Source: Leuctra nigra (lineage: Eukaryota; Arthropoda; Insecta; Plecoptera; Leuctridae). Taken from it: a DNA stretch of 64,000 nt. The stretch spans positions 15,937,073 to 16,001,072 of the forward strand of contig OW203767.1 in assembly GCA_934045905.1 (NCBI GenBank). The letters run 5' to 3'. Below are positions 27,554-39,230 of the stretch, in pieces. A program made the position numbers and the translations under genes. The notes under the pieces are model-generated. The model was not told the origin of the DNA. It worked only from the letters and a program-made list of their open reading frames with translations, and did no database searches. Position 1 is the first letter of the stretch. Each line of letters starts with the position of its first letter.

Positions 27554-29224
27554 AATTAGCTAATTTCAGCTGCTGTAGACTGATTTATTTATTTATATCT
27601 TATAAATGATTGTTACTTCATTTGGGGTTAGAAAGCGGCACACGAAAGGGTAACGACCCATCTGGGTATTGAAGCCAGAACCTTCCGGTTGCATTATCAT
27701 TCATTGTTATTTCATTATCAGCAGGTTTGGGAAGCGATCATGCCCTCTATAAATCTTAGATTCCCCAATGTTTATATATTTTATGGTCGTAAAGGTCAAT
27801 GTGTTATTGACAAAACCTCAAGAGCATGATTTCCGATAGGAATTCGAATCCAATATGTAGCATTTTTAAGCGGTACATTTAACAGGGGGCTTTTGGTTCG
27901 TGCTTTGTATCACTTTTGATCCTTTTGCAGGTCTAAATTGGCAGAAACGGCTATAAATTCTAAGATTTGAACTCTAACTGTTCAGAAAACAAGCAATTTA
28001 TATACACCATAAGCATCAATCTTCCTCTATTACAATATTTTATCTTCCCCGAAAGTCTTTTTACGGATAATACACATGCAAAGAAGAAGTTCCTAGGAAA
28101 AATACGAGAATAAGGACGACTGTCCATGCTCAGGCGATATTCGAAAGTTTCAAGAATGCCATTCGCAGAGGTCCACACATTCATCGAACAAATTGAGCGT
28201 GGAATTGTTCAAAAATAACTTCAAGCATCTATTTCCCGAGAAAATAAAAAAAACTATCTCCTCCAAAATGGCATATGTAACGTGGGATATCACGATTGAC
28301 CACGATTTCAACTTTTTTCTTCTGATTCAATTTCAAATCTCGACGGTTTTGTTACATCGTCCTCGAATGCGTTCCCAAGACGGTGAACCGAAGAAATAGA
28401 ACTATTCAGAAACTTTTGACGTACGTGTTTTCTTTTTGACGAGGCAGTATAGAAGGAACATCGAAGAATGATAAGCAAAAGAAGCAAATCGATAGGCTAA
28501 CAGACATGTTTTTAGCGAAACATTTGACAAGTTGCGGCCAGATATGTGGTGTAACCATTGGGACATGAATACGTGTATTACAGAATTCCACTGGAAAGAT
28601 ATCATCATTCATAACTTACGGTTCGTGGAGCCTTTGGAACGTTTTATATGGATTGGATTTGGAAGCCATGACGCATAATCATAACGCATCATTTTATCTC
28701 TTCAATAAATCTTGTCTCAAGAGGGTTCGTTTTAAGATCTTACAATTAAAATAAAATACATAAATGTGATGCGCCTGTGTTGAATTAACATTAAAATTAC
28801 CAGAGAAAGCGCGATAAAGCGGTTTTATTTGAGCTTGGTACGATTTTTAGTATTTTATGGTCCAATATTTTCTTCAAAAGTTTGAGTTTAAACTTTAGAG
28901 ACTTTAGAGAGTATAAACTTTTCAAATCTTACGGTGACATAACGTCTCAAAGACAGTTAAAAGACAGCACTTTCTTTGTTTGTTTTTTAAGGACACTCCC
29001 AGGTTACGCCGATCAACATATCGATCTGAAATTCTGTCCTCATACTAATGTCATACCAGCGGCATAGATTTTGAGCAAAATTCTCTGATTGGCCGAAAAG
29101 TGAAAATTACTAGTTGAATCTATCAAGCTGAAATTTTCAATTCTCATTTAAACCAATATTTTATATTTTACAAAATTGTGGAAAATCAGTGAAGAATTTA
29201 TAGAGCATGCAATTTATGAAAATA
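27554..29224. other. Region without recognisable gene, possible SINE fragment
   Basis: A tRNA-like minus-strand fragment (GGTTCTGGCTTCAATACCC) at about 27665..27700 may be an old SINE. Frames at 27960..28184, 28193..28399 and 28402..28612 show nothing recognisable. Confidence 0.4.
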
Positions 29225-29340
29225 AATTATCACAGTAAACTATATCACAGTAAAACAACAGTATCAGTATCACACAGTATCACACAACAGTATAGTTTAC
29301 TGTGATCAACAGTATCACAGTAAACTATATCACAGTTACT
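29225..29340. repeat. Scrambled tandem and inverted repeats of CACAGTAAACTATAT
   Basis: CACAGTAAACTATATCACAG occurs twice and its inverse ATAGTTTACTGTG once, mixed with CAGTATCACA copies. It is a short rearrangement-prone cluster. Confidence 0.7.
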
Positions 29341-29550
29341 ATTGAAAAAGTAACTATAGCGCACCTTGGTCAGATGCAAATTATTGTGGTTTGTTTTCCC
29401 GTCTGTCGCAGACACGCTCGAAAATGGCACGCTTATGAAAGTAAAACAAAGCCTTTTCCTAATAGTTATAATTGAAAAATGTAGGAAAATTCGTACATTT
29501 AGAACAACATTTTTTGTTCTAAAATTATTATCTTCCTTGTCTAATGTCTA

Positions 29551-29760
29551 GAGCCAAGATTATATGGTTTTAAAATTGCCTAAATTTCGTTTTAAATATT
29601 GGCAATTTTACGTTTTGGTGGTTTTAAGATATAATTTCTCTTGGTTTTATGTTAATCAACACAAATAATATAAAATCACAAAATAGATATTTTTACAAAA
29701 TGTTTAATTTTAAAGCGAAATTTCGTGATTAAAAGTGATGAAACCATATAATCTTGGTTC
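29551..29760. mobile_element. MITE with 20-base terminal inverted repeats and TA duplication
   Basis: Ends GAGCCAAGATTATATGGTTT and the complement of GAACCAAGATTATATGGTTT, one mismatch over 20 bases. TA lies on both sides (29549-29550 and 29761-29762). The 210-base interior is AT-rich and non-coding. Type suggests Tc1/mariner-derived. Confidence 0.8.
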
Positions 29761-29762
29761 TA

Positions 29763-30233
29763 CTATAAATGTCCTCCTAAAGAATGAATGAAATTGAAAT
29801 ATTCGATCACGAATCAAGTTCTTACGTCAATTACTGTCTGAACGATGTCAATAAGTCAAGACATTGATATGAAAGAAAGGAGCGTGCATCCTGACCACCA
29901 AACCTTGTAAGCTAATATTTAAATGAATGTCTGGAAACTTCAGGCCTTTGTTGTGGCTTTTGTTTCCGAGCACGCAATTCGACGACTTTCTGAGTTAAAA
30001 GAAACGAAAGTCGATCATGCAATTGAAATAACGTCTAACCGATTATCTTCAACTGGAAATGATAAGAATGCGGAGGAAGTTTACACAAAAACACACCGAT
30101 TTGTAAAAAATGAGTTGTAGTTACGATTCTAGAAAACACATCTTACGTTTTTCAGTTGATCTTTATGTTGGCGCTTTCGCAAGGTTTATGAAAGCTTCCT
30201 AGATGGAAGTAAGTATGCGTTATAATTTACAAT
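29763..30233. other. Region without recognisable gene
   Basis: The 65-codon plus-strand frame at 29923..30120 has an ATG but no recognisable domain. Confidence 0.45.
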
Positions 30234-30707
30234 ACAAGGAAATGCTAGGCTACGCGTTGATAAGCGAGCATTTGAATGCGAATTAGTGTAAAATCTGTTC
30301 CTAGACAGACCTTGAGAACCCCTTTGAATATAATCTAACTCATTCATCAAAGTGTCATTGATGAAAAAGTGAAAGGCACATTTTGACATATATTTCAAAT
30401 CAAACATAAAAGTGTCAGTAAAATGTCAATAACCCTTGAAGTTCATTACAGATTTGTTAAAAAAAAAAAAATTATAATGCTGGTCCCAATGACCATGCAA
30501 AATTTGGTGATGATTGGTCAAACGATTCCAGTTTCAATTTGCACACAGAGTTTCCTTCATACCACAATTCAAGTTTCCGATGAAAACTCCGATCTTGCTG
30601 AAAATCATTGTGACACAAACCAGAATAGTAATATAAGTTTTTTGAAAATACTTCCACATTGGCCTGATCCATTACTTCGTTTGGCAGGTGACGCAAAAGG
30701 CACAGTC

Positions 30708-30749
<42 letters not shown>

Positions 30750-30803
30750 AAACAGAGATTCGAGCCTTTAAGTTTCAATGGAAGACGATCGCTTCGCTCG
30801 CTT
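30234..30803 (+). mobile_element. Complete-looking CGCGTTGATGAGCGAGC-family element with (ACAG)n core
   Basis: 5' end CAAGGAAATGCTAGGC with CGCGTTGATAAGCGAGC. Body CAAAATTTGGTGATGATTGG. A (ACAG)n tract at 30710..30747. 3' end AGTTTCAATGGAAGACG and CGCTTCGCTCGCTT. GAGCGAGC-like sequence near the 5' end and GCTCGCTT near the 3' end form subterminal inverted repeats. This architecture recalls Helentron-associated HINE/DINE elements. Confidence 0.65.
30710..30747 (+). repeat. (ACAG)n microsatellite
   Basis: About nine tetranucleotide units inside the element above, near its 3' end. Confidence 0.9.
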
Positions 30804-31013
30804 GATTCAAGTATTGGAACTAACACAAGATGGTTATAATTCTAAAGCTTCTTGAACAACGATATTCATGGTCTAGAAAAGCATCTTACAATGAGATTAA
30901 AGCTACGTTGTGCTACGACTTCATTAATTCTAATTCCAACTTATTGAGAACATCCACACTAATTTTTCTATTCTTGCGACTTCGAAGAAGATTTATTGTC
31001 AATAGGTCACGCG

Positions 31014-31380
31014 TGGTAGTAGCCTCAACACCGTGACCTTCGACTATGATAAATAACAATGTCTCGCGTGGTAGCAGACACAACACAACACCGTGACCTT
31101 CGACTATGATAAATAACAATGTCTCGCGTGGTAGCAGACACAACACAACACCGTGACCTTCGACTATGATAAATAACAATGTCTCGCGTGGTAGCAGACA
31201 CAACACAACACCGTGACCTTCGACTATGATAAATAACAATGTCTCGCGTGGTAGCAGACACAACACAACACCGTGACCTTCGACTATGATAAATAACAAT
31301 GTCTCGCGTGGTAGCAGACACAACACAACACCGTGACCTTCGACTATGATAAATAACAATGTCTCGCGTGGTAGTAGCCT
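31014..31380 (+). repeat. 60-base minisatellite, subtype A
   Basis: About six copies of a 60-base unit containing CCTTCGACTATGATAAATAA and CGCGTGGTAGCAGACACAAC. Five consecutive copies are identical. The period is a multiple of three, so minus-strand frames stay open. They are not genes. Confidence 0.95.
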
Positions 31381-32115
31381 CAACACCACGACCTTGGATC
31401 TCTGATAGGTTACAAGGTCGCACGTGGTAGTAGCCTCAACACTGTGACCTTGAACTCTGATAAATTACAAGGTTGCGCGTGGTAGCAGACACAACACAAC
31501 ACCGTGGCCTTGGATCTCTGATAGGTTACAAGGTCGTGAGTGGCAGTAGACACAACACTGTGACCTTGAACTCTGATAAATTACAAGGTTGCGCGTGGTA
31601 GCAGACACAACACCACGACCTTGGATTCTGATAGGTTACAAGGTCGTGAGTGGCAGTAGACACAACACAACTACCTTGGATTCTGATAGCTGTTACAAGG
31701 TCGCGCGTGGTAGCATACACAACACAACACCACGACCTTGGATTCTGATAGCTGTTACAAGGTCGCGCGTGGTAGCAGACACAACACAACACCACGACCT
31801 TGGATTCTGATAGGTTACAAGGTCGCGCGTGGTAGCAGACACAACACAACACCACGACCTTGGATTCTGATAGGTTACAAGGTCGGGCGTGGTAGCAGAC
31901 ACAACACAACACCACGACCTTGGATTCTGATAGGTTACAAGGTCGCGCGTGGTAGCAGACACAACACAACACCACGACCTTGGATTCTGATAGGTTACAA
32001 GGTCGCGCGTGGTAGCAGACACAACACAACACCACGACCTTGGATTCTGATAGGTTACAAGGTCGCGCGTGGTAGCAGACACAACACCACGACCTTGGAT
32101 TCTGATAGGTTACAA
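31381..32115 (+). repeat. 58-60-base minisatellite, subtype B
   Basis: About twelve copies containing CGACCTTGGATTCTGATAGG and CAAGGTCGCGCGTGGTAG. CGACCTTG and CAAGGTCG can pair within each unit, giving a hairpin of about eight base pairs with a 15-base loop. The first copies (31381..31700) are more diverged than the later ones. Confidence 0.95.
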
Positions 32116-32489
32116 GGGGCTGTGCATAAAGGACGTCCCGCTTCAGGGGGGGAGGGGGGGGGGGGTGCACCAGTATGGGACACAGTGTGACAGGGGGGAG
32201 GGGGGGGGGGGTACTGGAGGCAGTAGGACGTCACGTTTTGATATAGATATTTTCAAACATTTTAAATTTCAATTGATATGTCGGGACCGGAAATTTCGCT
32301 AAAAATAATAAGTTCTGATACATTTTACAGTAAAAAATATTCTATTTAAGGGGGGTAGAGACAGATTTGTGACGTCCATTTAGGGGGGTGGGGTCTCGAA
32401 TAGTGTGACACAGCGTGACAGGGGGGAGGGGGGGGGGGGGGGTGTCAAAATATCCCATTTTTAGCGTGACGTCCTTTATGCACAGCCCC
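32116..32489. mobile_element. MITE inserted in the minisatellite, 3-base duplication CAA
   Basis: Ends GGGGCTGTGCATAAAGGACG and the exact complement form terminal inverted repeats of at least 22 bases. The flanking CAA at 32113..32115 and 32490..32492 is the minisatellite's own sequence duplicated once. A three-base duplication fits PIF/Harbinger-like elements best. The interior has long G runs and no coding capacity. Confidence 0.85.
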
Positions 32490-32575
32490 CAAGGTCGAGC
32501 GTGGTAGCAGACACAACACAACGACCTTGAACTCTGATAGGTTACAAGGTCGCGCGTGGTAGTAGCCTCAACACA
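32490..32575 (+). repeat. Minisatellite subtype B, remainder beyond the MITE
   Basis: Resumes with AAGGTCGAGCGTGGTAGCAG and runs for about one and a half units before ending near CTCAACACATGACC. Confidence 0.9.
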
Positions 32576-33373
32576 TGACCAAAACGAAGTACCAAAATAC
32601 CTGTAAAACTTCTAAAGATTTTTCTAAACATAGTTGTACACAAATTGAATTAGTCATAATTGAATTTGGAGTGTCAATCTTAAGTGGAAGAAAACTTTAT
32701 AAATGGAGCATAAAATCGGAAGAACTTTTTTGAGTCAATTGCTACACCAGATGTTAGCAACTAAATTATGGCTGTTTGGTCCTTTAGCTTAATAACACCT
32801 TTAGCTTACACAAGTTAAAAGTTTTCATGGAAATACTTTTCGAAACTAAACTTGAAAAGAAGGAAAATATCACGAGAGATTAAGAAAGTCACGCTACTTC
32901 GCTTTTCCTTCCGAAATTTCACGGAACAAACCGTCTGCCCAACTGCATTTCACACCTTCATTTCCACAATCAGAAGAAAACGAACATCGGATTGCATTTG
33001 GTGAATTCATATAAGAAACTACTTTGTACAAGATATTTTTACAATTTTAAACTAATACTGAAAGAATAATTATTATTATTATTATTATTTGCTATGTTGC
33101 AATCTTTACTTTAAAAAATTCGCAATCTTGCTAGACAAGGAGCATTACTTTATAACTAGTTACCATCCACAGGTAACAATACTTTTTACAACAGACAACA
33201 AAATGCGATTTCAGGATATCATTAAAATTAAAATTTTTTTATCCTGGATCACAAGAATATAAATAGGAATAAGAATATATCCTGCTTTCCATCAAACGTA
33301 ACACAAAGACTAATATAATATAAAATATTCTAATATAGCCATTACAAACGAACACAACGTTAGACTTGAAAGA
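32576..33373. other. Region without recognisable gene
   Basis: AT-rich, with an (ATT)n tract at 33068..33090. Confidence 0.5.
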
Positions 33374-33639
33374 AATCTAGTGGAGCGGTCGCTCCACGCC
33401 AGCCAAGTCGTACGGCGCGCACACTCTCATATAATAAGGCTGGAGCAAACCCAACTCTTACTATAAGCATCAAAAGGGCATTTTCGGCCTACTGGATCTT
33501 ACAATTGGAAAATCTCACATTGTTTGGAAATATCTTAATTTCGAGCTATGGCCCACCCCACCACATATACCAAATTTGGGAACAATAGGTTACGCCCTTT
33601 GCGAGCTAGAGAGCCGTGAAAATCGTGTTTTAGGGCGGT
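33374..33639 (-). mobile_element. Dispersed repeat with terminal hairpin, copy 2
   Basis: Same 18-base hairpin and following 250 bases as the copies at 3491 and 54812, but without the ETS/CRE array or the foldback arms. It ends near GTGTTTTAGGGCGGTA. The 70-codon minus-strand frame across its right edge (33535..33747) is fortuitous. Confidence 0.65.
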
Positions 33640-34109
33640 ACTGTTTATTGTGAAGAAGGCACAAAACAAATCTGAATAAAAAATTCGATTTTCTAAATAC
33701 ATTGTCAAATAAAGTCTCCAACCGCTCACAAAATGTTTGCCACACATATGTTTCCTCCTCCAGCAATTTATCAGTACAACGACGTTATCTAATAGCCAGT
33801 GTTCTATGGCCGTCCACTTGTGTTAACTTTGTCGTTAGCTAAACTAAAGGCCACAGTGTGGGGAGAGCAAAAACAATCACGCTAAGTGTTTCGTTATTCG
33901 CCAGTAAGTGATGGAATAAAAGCATTGGTTTTCGATAATCGTTTATGGTTCGCGTACGTACGTGAACTTTACTGTGATGGATTTTGTTCGATAATGGATT
34001 TTAGCGTCAGGGACTGGTAGGTCTTGAGTAGACAGTGATTTGTAAAGTTGGTGAATGACAAAGTTGTATTAGTAAAAATAAAGTACTTAAAACGTTGTGA
34101 TAAAGCGTT
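33640..34109. other. Region without recognisable gene
   Basis: No domain-bearing frame or clear repeat noticed. Confidence 0.45.
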
Positions 34110-34655
34110 TATTACAGAAAGCTGCGACGAGGGTTGACGGCTTTACGTCCCATCCGAAGGACGATGTAACTCTGACAAAACGGGTCACCTCAACCCGCAT
34201 CGTCGACAGATTGATAAGATGAATTCAGGGTTGTTGTCCCACAAACCCTCTGTTTCTAAACCCCACCAATGGACTGCCACCTTGACGCGGTGGTGGGGCT
34301 TAAGGGACCGGCTCGCATAGCGAGTTGGTCTCAACCAAGTGCAGTCCAGGGTCGGCCTAGTCCCATGCCCTCCCTTGAATTTGCGGTCCCCACGGGCCGG
34401 CCTCCCCCCCTCGAGATGGTGATCCCCCTGAAATCGAGTCCCACCGGCCCGAAGCTTCCCCCTCCCCCCCGGTCCGTCCCCATTCCGGCCTAGCCTTCCC
34501 ACTAGTTCTGGACTCCCCCGGATCGGGCCCGCTAGGTCGACCCCTCCCCATGTCCTCCAATTATGTTCAACAAAGTTAAATATAAAATTAATGTGCGCAA
34601 TATAACCTCGTCGTTGACGCGCCGTTAAACCAAACTAATCTAATCTAATCTAATC
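34110..34655 (+). mobile_element. GC-rich retroposon 3' end with (TAATC)n tail
   Basis: A GC-rich block (34200..34560) in AT-rich DNA contains CCACCTTGACGCGGTGGTGG and ends GACGCGCCGTTAAACC followed by four TAATC units (34636..34655). The form suggests a non-LTR retroposon or SINE 3' end. Several overlapping Pro/Gly-rich open frames cover the block on both strands. None encodes a recognisable reverse transcriptase. Confidence 0.5.
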
Positions 34656-35030
34656 TGTTTCTAACACAACAGCGGTTTATAACGAGGCAGGTATGAATGA
34701 TCACCTTCTAGTATCATGATGCCTACCTGGTATAATAGTAGTCGTGAAGTATTTATTAGCATCTTCATAGAGTGAGTTACGCTTTCCAAGATTCAACGTC
34801 GACGAGACGCCTCTACATTTGGTGGCAGAGGTGGGATTTAAACGAAAGTTGTTCTTGAAATGTAACTTAACTTTTCTATAGATTTGTTTGATTTTATCTA
34901 TACCTAGCAATCAAAAACTAATTTTTCCGAATTGTATAAAAAAATATTTCTACGTATTTGTGACCAACCAAGAGGGTAACAAAACACAAATTCAATAAAA
35001 CTAGGTGACAAAAATCTGCAATTGGAAAGC

Positions 35031-35044
35031 TCCCCCCCCCCCCC
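35031..35044 (+). repeat. Poly(C) run
   Basis: Fourteen C between AGCT and TCAACAACG. Confidence 0.85.
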
Positions 35045-35287
35045 TCAACAACGCTATCAGCACTTTTAGTTTTCAGTTTCCGAACTAAATTTTTAAACGA
35101 CGCAGCATTTCGAGTGAGCGAAGTTGGTTCTGAATGAATAACGTGATTGGTTATGGCTTTACGGTTCGGTTTTAGAGTGGAAAAACTTTTTAATTTGTTA
35201 TTTCGAGCTAGTTTGGCCTCTCACAGTCACACCTCGACTAATGGCGAAGAAGGTATTGGAAGAGATAGGGCGTTTTTACTATGTAAG

Positions 35288-35555
35288 CAGGGACGGCGCT
35301 AGGATTTTAGTTCAGGGGGGGGGGGGGGGGCAAGAATTGTGTTAGGTAACTTAGTGCTAGATCCTTCAACAATTTTAAAATGCAGCTAGATAGACATCAT
35401 TAGAAAGACATACAGAGTTATGGGCAGCAATATAGAGTGATGTATCTTTTCAAGATCATTTCTCATGCTCTGGGGGAGGGGGGGGGCGGCCGGGGGGCGA
35501 GGAGAATCTCGGGTGGGCGGTCGCCCCCCCCCCCCCCCCCTTAGCGCCGTCCCTG
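35288..35555. mobile_element. hAT-type MITE with 8-base target duplication
   Basis: Ends CAGGGACGGCGCTA and TTAGCGCCGTCCCTG are inverted repeats. TATGTAAG occurs immediately outside both ends (35280..35287 and 35556..35563), an exact 8-base duplication typical of hAT transposons. The 268-base interior has opposing G and C runs and no transposase. Confidence 0.9.
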
Positions 35556-35563
35556 TATGTAAG

Positions 35564-36664
35564 AAAAATTCCAAAGAAAACCATGAAAATCGAAGTTTTA
35601 ACAAATTATGCCATAAGTTAACCTGTTTATATTATTATCTCGTTAATTTATATTTTTCTAATCAATTACAAGGTAACCACTAAATTCGTTTGTTGTCATT
35701 ATGACAATTGACAATGGCACAGATGTAAGTCAAATGACAGATGTGACAATCTGTCAATGATAGCCATTTCTGTGACATTCATAGATAGTACGATTTGATA
35801 ATAAAGTGATAGATTGAAGGGGATAAAAGGATAGCATCAAATAAACAAAAAATAAGGAAAAAATCTATGGAAAACATTACCAAAAATTAATTTGTATAAA
35901 TTTGGCATTTGCTAGATATCCATCAAAAATAAATTTCACAAAATGGTACACCGCGCAAAGTTTTCTAAGAATATTATCCAATACCCCAACTACCTTACTG
36001 AAGCGCCCTCTCTCTCTCTCTTTTCCTCTCTTTCTCTCTCTTGACAAACCTCTATTTTATGGCAACTCCATCACTGTCTTCGACAAAAACAACTCTATTT
36101 TAGGAATGCGGAAGATGTGTTTTCATTAAAGATTAAAGCATTTGAAAAGCAGATAACTTGTTAGTATAAACAGAGAGCTTGGTGTAGTGGGATTTCTATA
36201 TTAAAATTGTTTGCACGTTGCTAAAATAATACGTCCACAGTATGTAGACTTTGAATGTGATGACATCATACATTGACCTAAATAAATTTGGAAAATTTAG
36301 TAGTTGCATTTAAAATGGCGGGATAAACCAACCTCAGATCAAAAAAGGTATTCGTAAAATGTTCAAGTTAAGAGACATACTGAAAAGTAAAGTGCCTATA
36401 AATAGTAATATAATATGAATAAAATATAACATCGTAGTAGCAAAATAAGAAGCTTAAAGTTTGCGGAAGACTCGGAAAGACTATTATATATTCAAACATT
36501 TTCTTTTCCATACTCTCATTATGTAATTTTATTCACAAAGGAAAGCTGCTCTGACGCATGTAAAACACGTTACCTAATACTTAAATGCACTTGCACATCT
36601 GCACTTAACAAAACCATCAATCAAGAAACGTTCACGCCACAATGTTCACTCTCCTTCTTCTTCT

Positions 36665-36667
<3 letters not shown>
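35564..36667. other. Region without recognisable gene
   Basis: A short (TC)-rich patch lies at 36009..36041. The frame at 35902..36129 shows no recognisable domain. Confidence 0.45.

Positions 36668-36668
<1 letters not shown>

Positions 36669-36717
<49 letters not shown>
36669..36717 (+). repeat. (CT)n microsatellite
   Basis: About 24 CT units next to the reverse-transcriptase remnant. Confidence 0.95.
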
Positions 36718-36720
<3 letters not shown>

Positions 36721-36950
36721 TTAAAACTTCTTCCTTATTGCATGGCAGCTCCTTCCATCTTTTCCTCGGTATTCCAACATTTCTATTCCCTGCAACCGGT
36801 CTCCCGTCTTTTGCTCTCCTCACAATTATATCCTCTCCACTTGCTTTTTCCACGCCTTCGTCTCTTCTTATAATCCATTCACCCAATGTGCATTCTACAC
36901 ATCCAATTTCCTTATCCGCAGAATTAACTGTTATCCACCAAAGTCCCACT
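36718..36950 (-). pseudogene. Remnant of a non-LTR reverse transcriptase C-terminus (tentative)
   Basis: The minus-strand frame includes RRAKDGRPVAGNRNVGIPRK followed by RW and acidic residues. This resembles the GRPxxGRPxxRW tail seen at the C-terminus of many LINE ORF2 proteins. There is no upstream reverse-transcriptase core in the same frame and no adjoining endonuclease, so the copy is a small decayed fragment. The match is by eye to a short motif. Confidence 0.4.
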
Positions 36951-37499
36951 ACATAACCTCAAACTACGATATATTCCCAAACGCATACATTATAATAACC
37001 CCCTGCTTATATCCAAAACACACACTTTTGCTTTACATCACCATCCAGCAGTGTCTGTTATGTTTAGCTTGTATTATTTTGCAGTGTTTTGTTAGGACGG
37101 GAAGGGTTGGAATTAATTCTGCCTGAGTGGTTATCTGTAGCATTTGCATAAACTCTACCCCTGTTACGGTTTTACAAACGGGATGCTGTGAAATCTTTGG
37201 CGTTGTCATTTCATCGGTGTGATGCTCAATTTGCAGCTCAGAACGTGCTATGTTTAGGAATGTTGCGGTGTAGCAGCGTCTGGGTTGGTAGATTCGGGGA
37301 GTCAAGCTTTTGGAGTATTTTGGGAAAATAATCCAAGATAAGAAATATGTTGAATTCGAGTTATGTAGTTTAAGTTTTGGAAAGCTGATTATAGGGAGAG
37401 AGAATAATACTTGGAAACGTGACTTGATGATGATTGTAACGTGTTTCATATTTCTGGAGTGAATTTTATGTTTATGTGATAGGGAGAGTGAACTGTATC

Positions 37500-37612
37500 C
37501 TGTTTGAACCTGGGCTCGAGCCCGGACATTTTATACTTGCCGGTCGAGATCTGTACAGGTAAGTAAGAGGCCCGGGTTTGAGCCACGGTTCGTCCGGATA
37601 TATATCACTTAG
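37500..37612 (+). repeat. tRNA-like sequence
   Basis: Contains GCCCGGGTTTGAGCCACGG and CGTCCGGATATATATCAC, the same T-arm-like block and tail as the hairpin at 45017..45106. Also contains the palindrome GGGCTCGAGCCC. It is a degenerate tRNA-derived repeat, not a functional tRNA. Confidence 0.45.
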
Positions 37613-39214
37613 CACATTACTTCTGATTATAAGCGGTGTACAAAACTGATACTATCAATATGACATAGTTTTACATTTGTTGTCTATTTTTATTTCGCGA
37701 TTCATGAGAAGTTTTATTGAAGGAAATGATGAATTGTTAAAATATGACTAATAGTACGATAACATTCACACAATGTAATGCAAATTTACCATGTATGTGG
37801 CAAAAGTGGGAAGCTAAATATTTTGACAAGTACTTTTAAGCAGCTTTAAAGAGTAAAAGTATTTAGATAGGTATATATTTTCATTTGGTAGAGCCTGATT
37901 CTCTAACCAGACTTATTATCAACTTATCTCTTTTACAAGCGGTGGAAATGAATTGATACAAATTAACTTTCTTTTTGTTAATTAATTTTTGTAGATTTAG
38001 AAAATTCCTACTATATATTTTTTTATTTTATTTTACAAAATTATTTCCTTGACACAAATCAAGGATATTATAAACATAGTCATACATATCAAAACATACA
38101 TGTAGTTATTTTTATTGGTGCATTACAAACTATAAATCTCCCTTGATTCAGAAATATATTCCAAACCGATTGAGTGCCATCACAAAATCTGTGAACAGCT
38201 CAACAAATATGAAATATTATGTTGAACCTAAACATAAATCTTGTCTGCTTCCAACATGGACATAGACATTTAAACCGAAACGAGCTTGTACAACGAAGTA
38301 ACGTAGTCACAATTTGAATAATTCATTTTCAGTTTTCTTTATTTGACACAGAACTGAAGAAAATACGAGTTTTCTTTCGACCTCGTTGAACAAAAACACA
38401 GCACAATACGTATGAATCATGAAATGAAGTCTTACATCAGTCTTTGTCATTCCAATATTGTTCTCGACATTAGAACAGACGTTGGGTTCATTGAAATATT
38501 GCATGTATATTCCACCATTTCAACATCATTTCAGAGTCAACAATTTCATATTTTCCCCCATACTTTAGCCGATCCTAAGGAGAAAACCGATGGAAAAGAG
38601 AAAGTTTTCTCGTGCTAAGCAGGGATTTTCCGACAGCAGAGCAGCAGCAAAAAGCTCAGAAAGTTTACATGAACTGAAGCTTCCTTTCACGCCGCGGAAT
38701 AAGTTGAGAGAAAAACGAAGTTGCCTTTTTCTTGTATGTGCCCAATAGTGAAGACTCATTATTTTTTCATTGGGGCATAGAAAACAAATATAGTCAGTGA
38801 GAAAGTGTGATTGAGAAACGTTTAAATTACTCTAAATTTCGTATGGTTCTACATAAACTGCAAGAAATAAAATGTGGTATCATAAAAATCACAAAGCAAA
38901 GGATATAAATACAAACAAAAACAATATTCATTAAATTCATTTTATTTACCAAGAAAAACGAAGTGAAAGAATTTTCTCAAAAACAAATCGTTAAAAATAA
39001 AGTCTTATAGATGACGAAGAAAATGTTCAACTATCGCTCACTCATCCATGAAAACCATTAATCACAACAACAAAACATCTTTATTGTCAAGTTTGTCGCT
39101 TGGATTTGTGATTTCCTATCAGGAATGAAATACTGGTAACGCTGATACGTTCAATGCGGGTCTCAAGCTGAGTTATAGCTTAGAGATTAGTGGACTAGTT
39201 GGACGTCGTGCATC

Positions 39215-39230
39215 AAGCGTCGCGACGCTT
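39215..39230. repeat. 16-base CpG palindrome AAGCGTCGCGACGCTT
   Basis: Perfect palindrome inside a CpG-rich patch (39203..39245) with GACGTCG copies on both sides. The same GTCGCGACG core occurs near 2120 and 2153. Confidence 0.6.

Noticed and set aside
31025..32302. Several frames of 70-214 codons on both strands
   Set aside because: They are periodic translations of the 60-base minisatellite, whose unit length is a multiple of three. No start context or domain.
31014..32575. CRISPR-like array
   Set aside because: The repeats are directly tandem with no unique spacers, and the genome is eukaryotic.
34185..34560. GC-rich Gly/Pro/Arg open frames
   Set aside because: Overlapping frames on both strands across a GC-rich retroposon 3' end. 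High GC alone keeps frames open.
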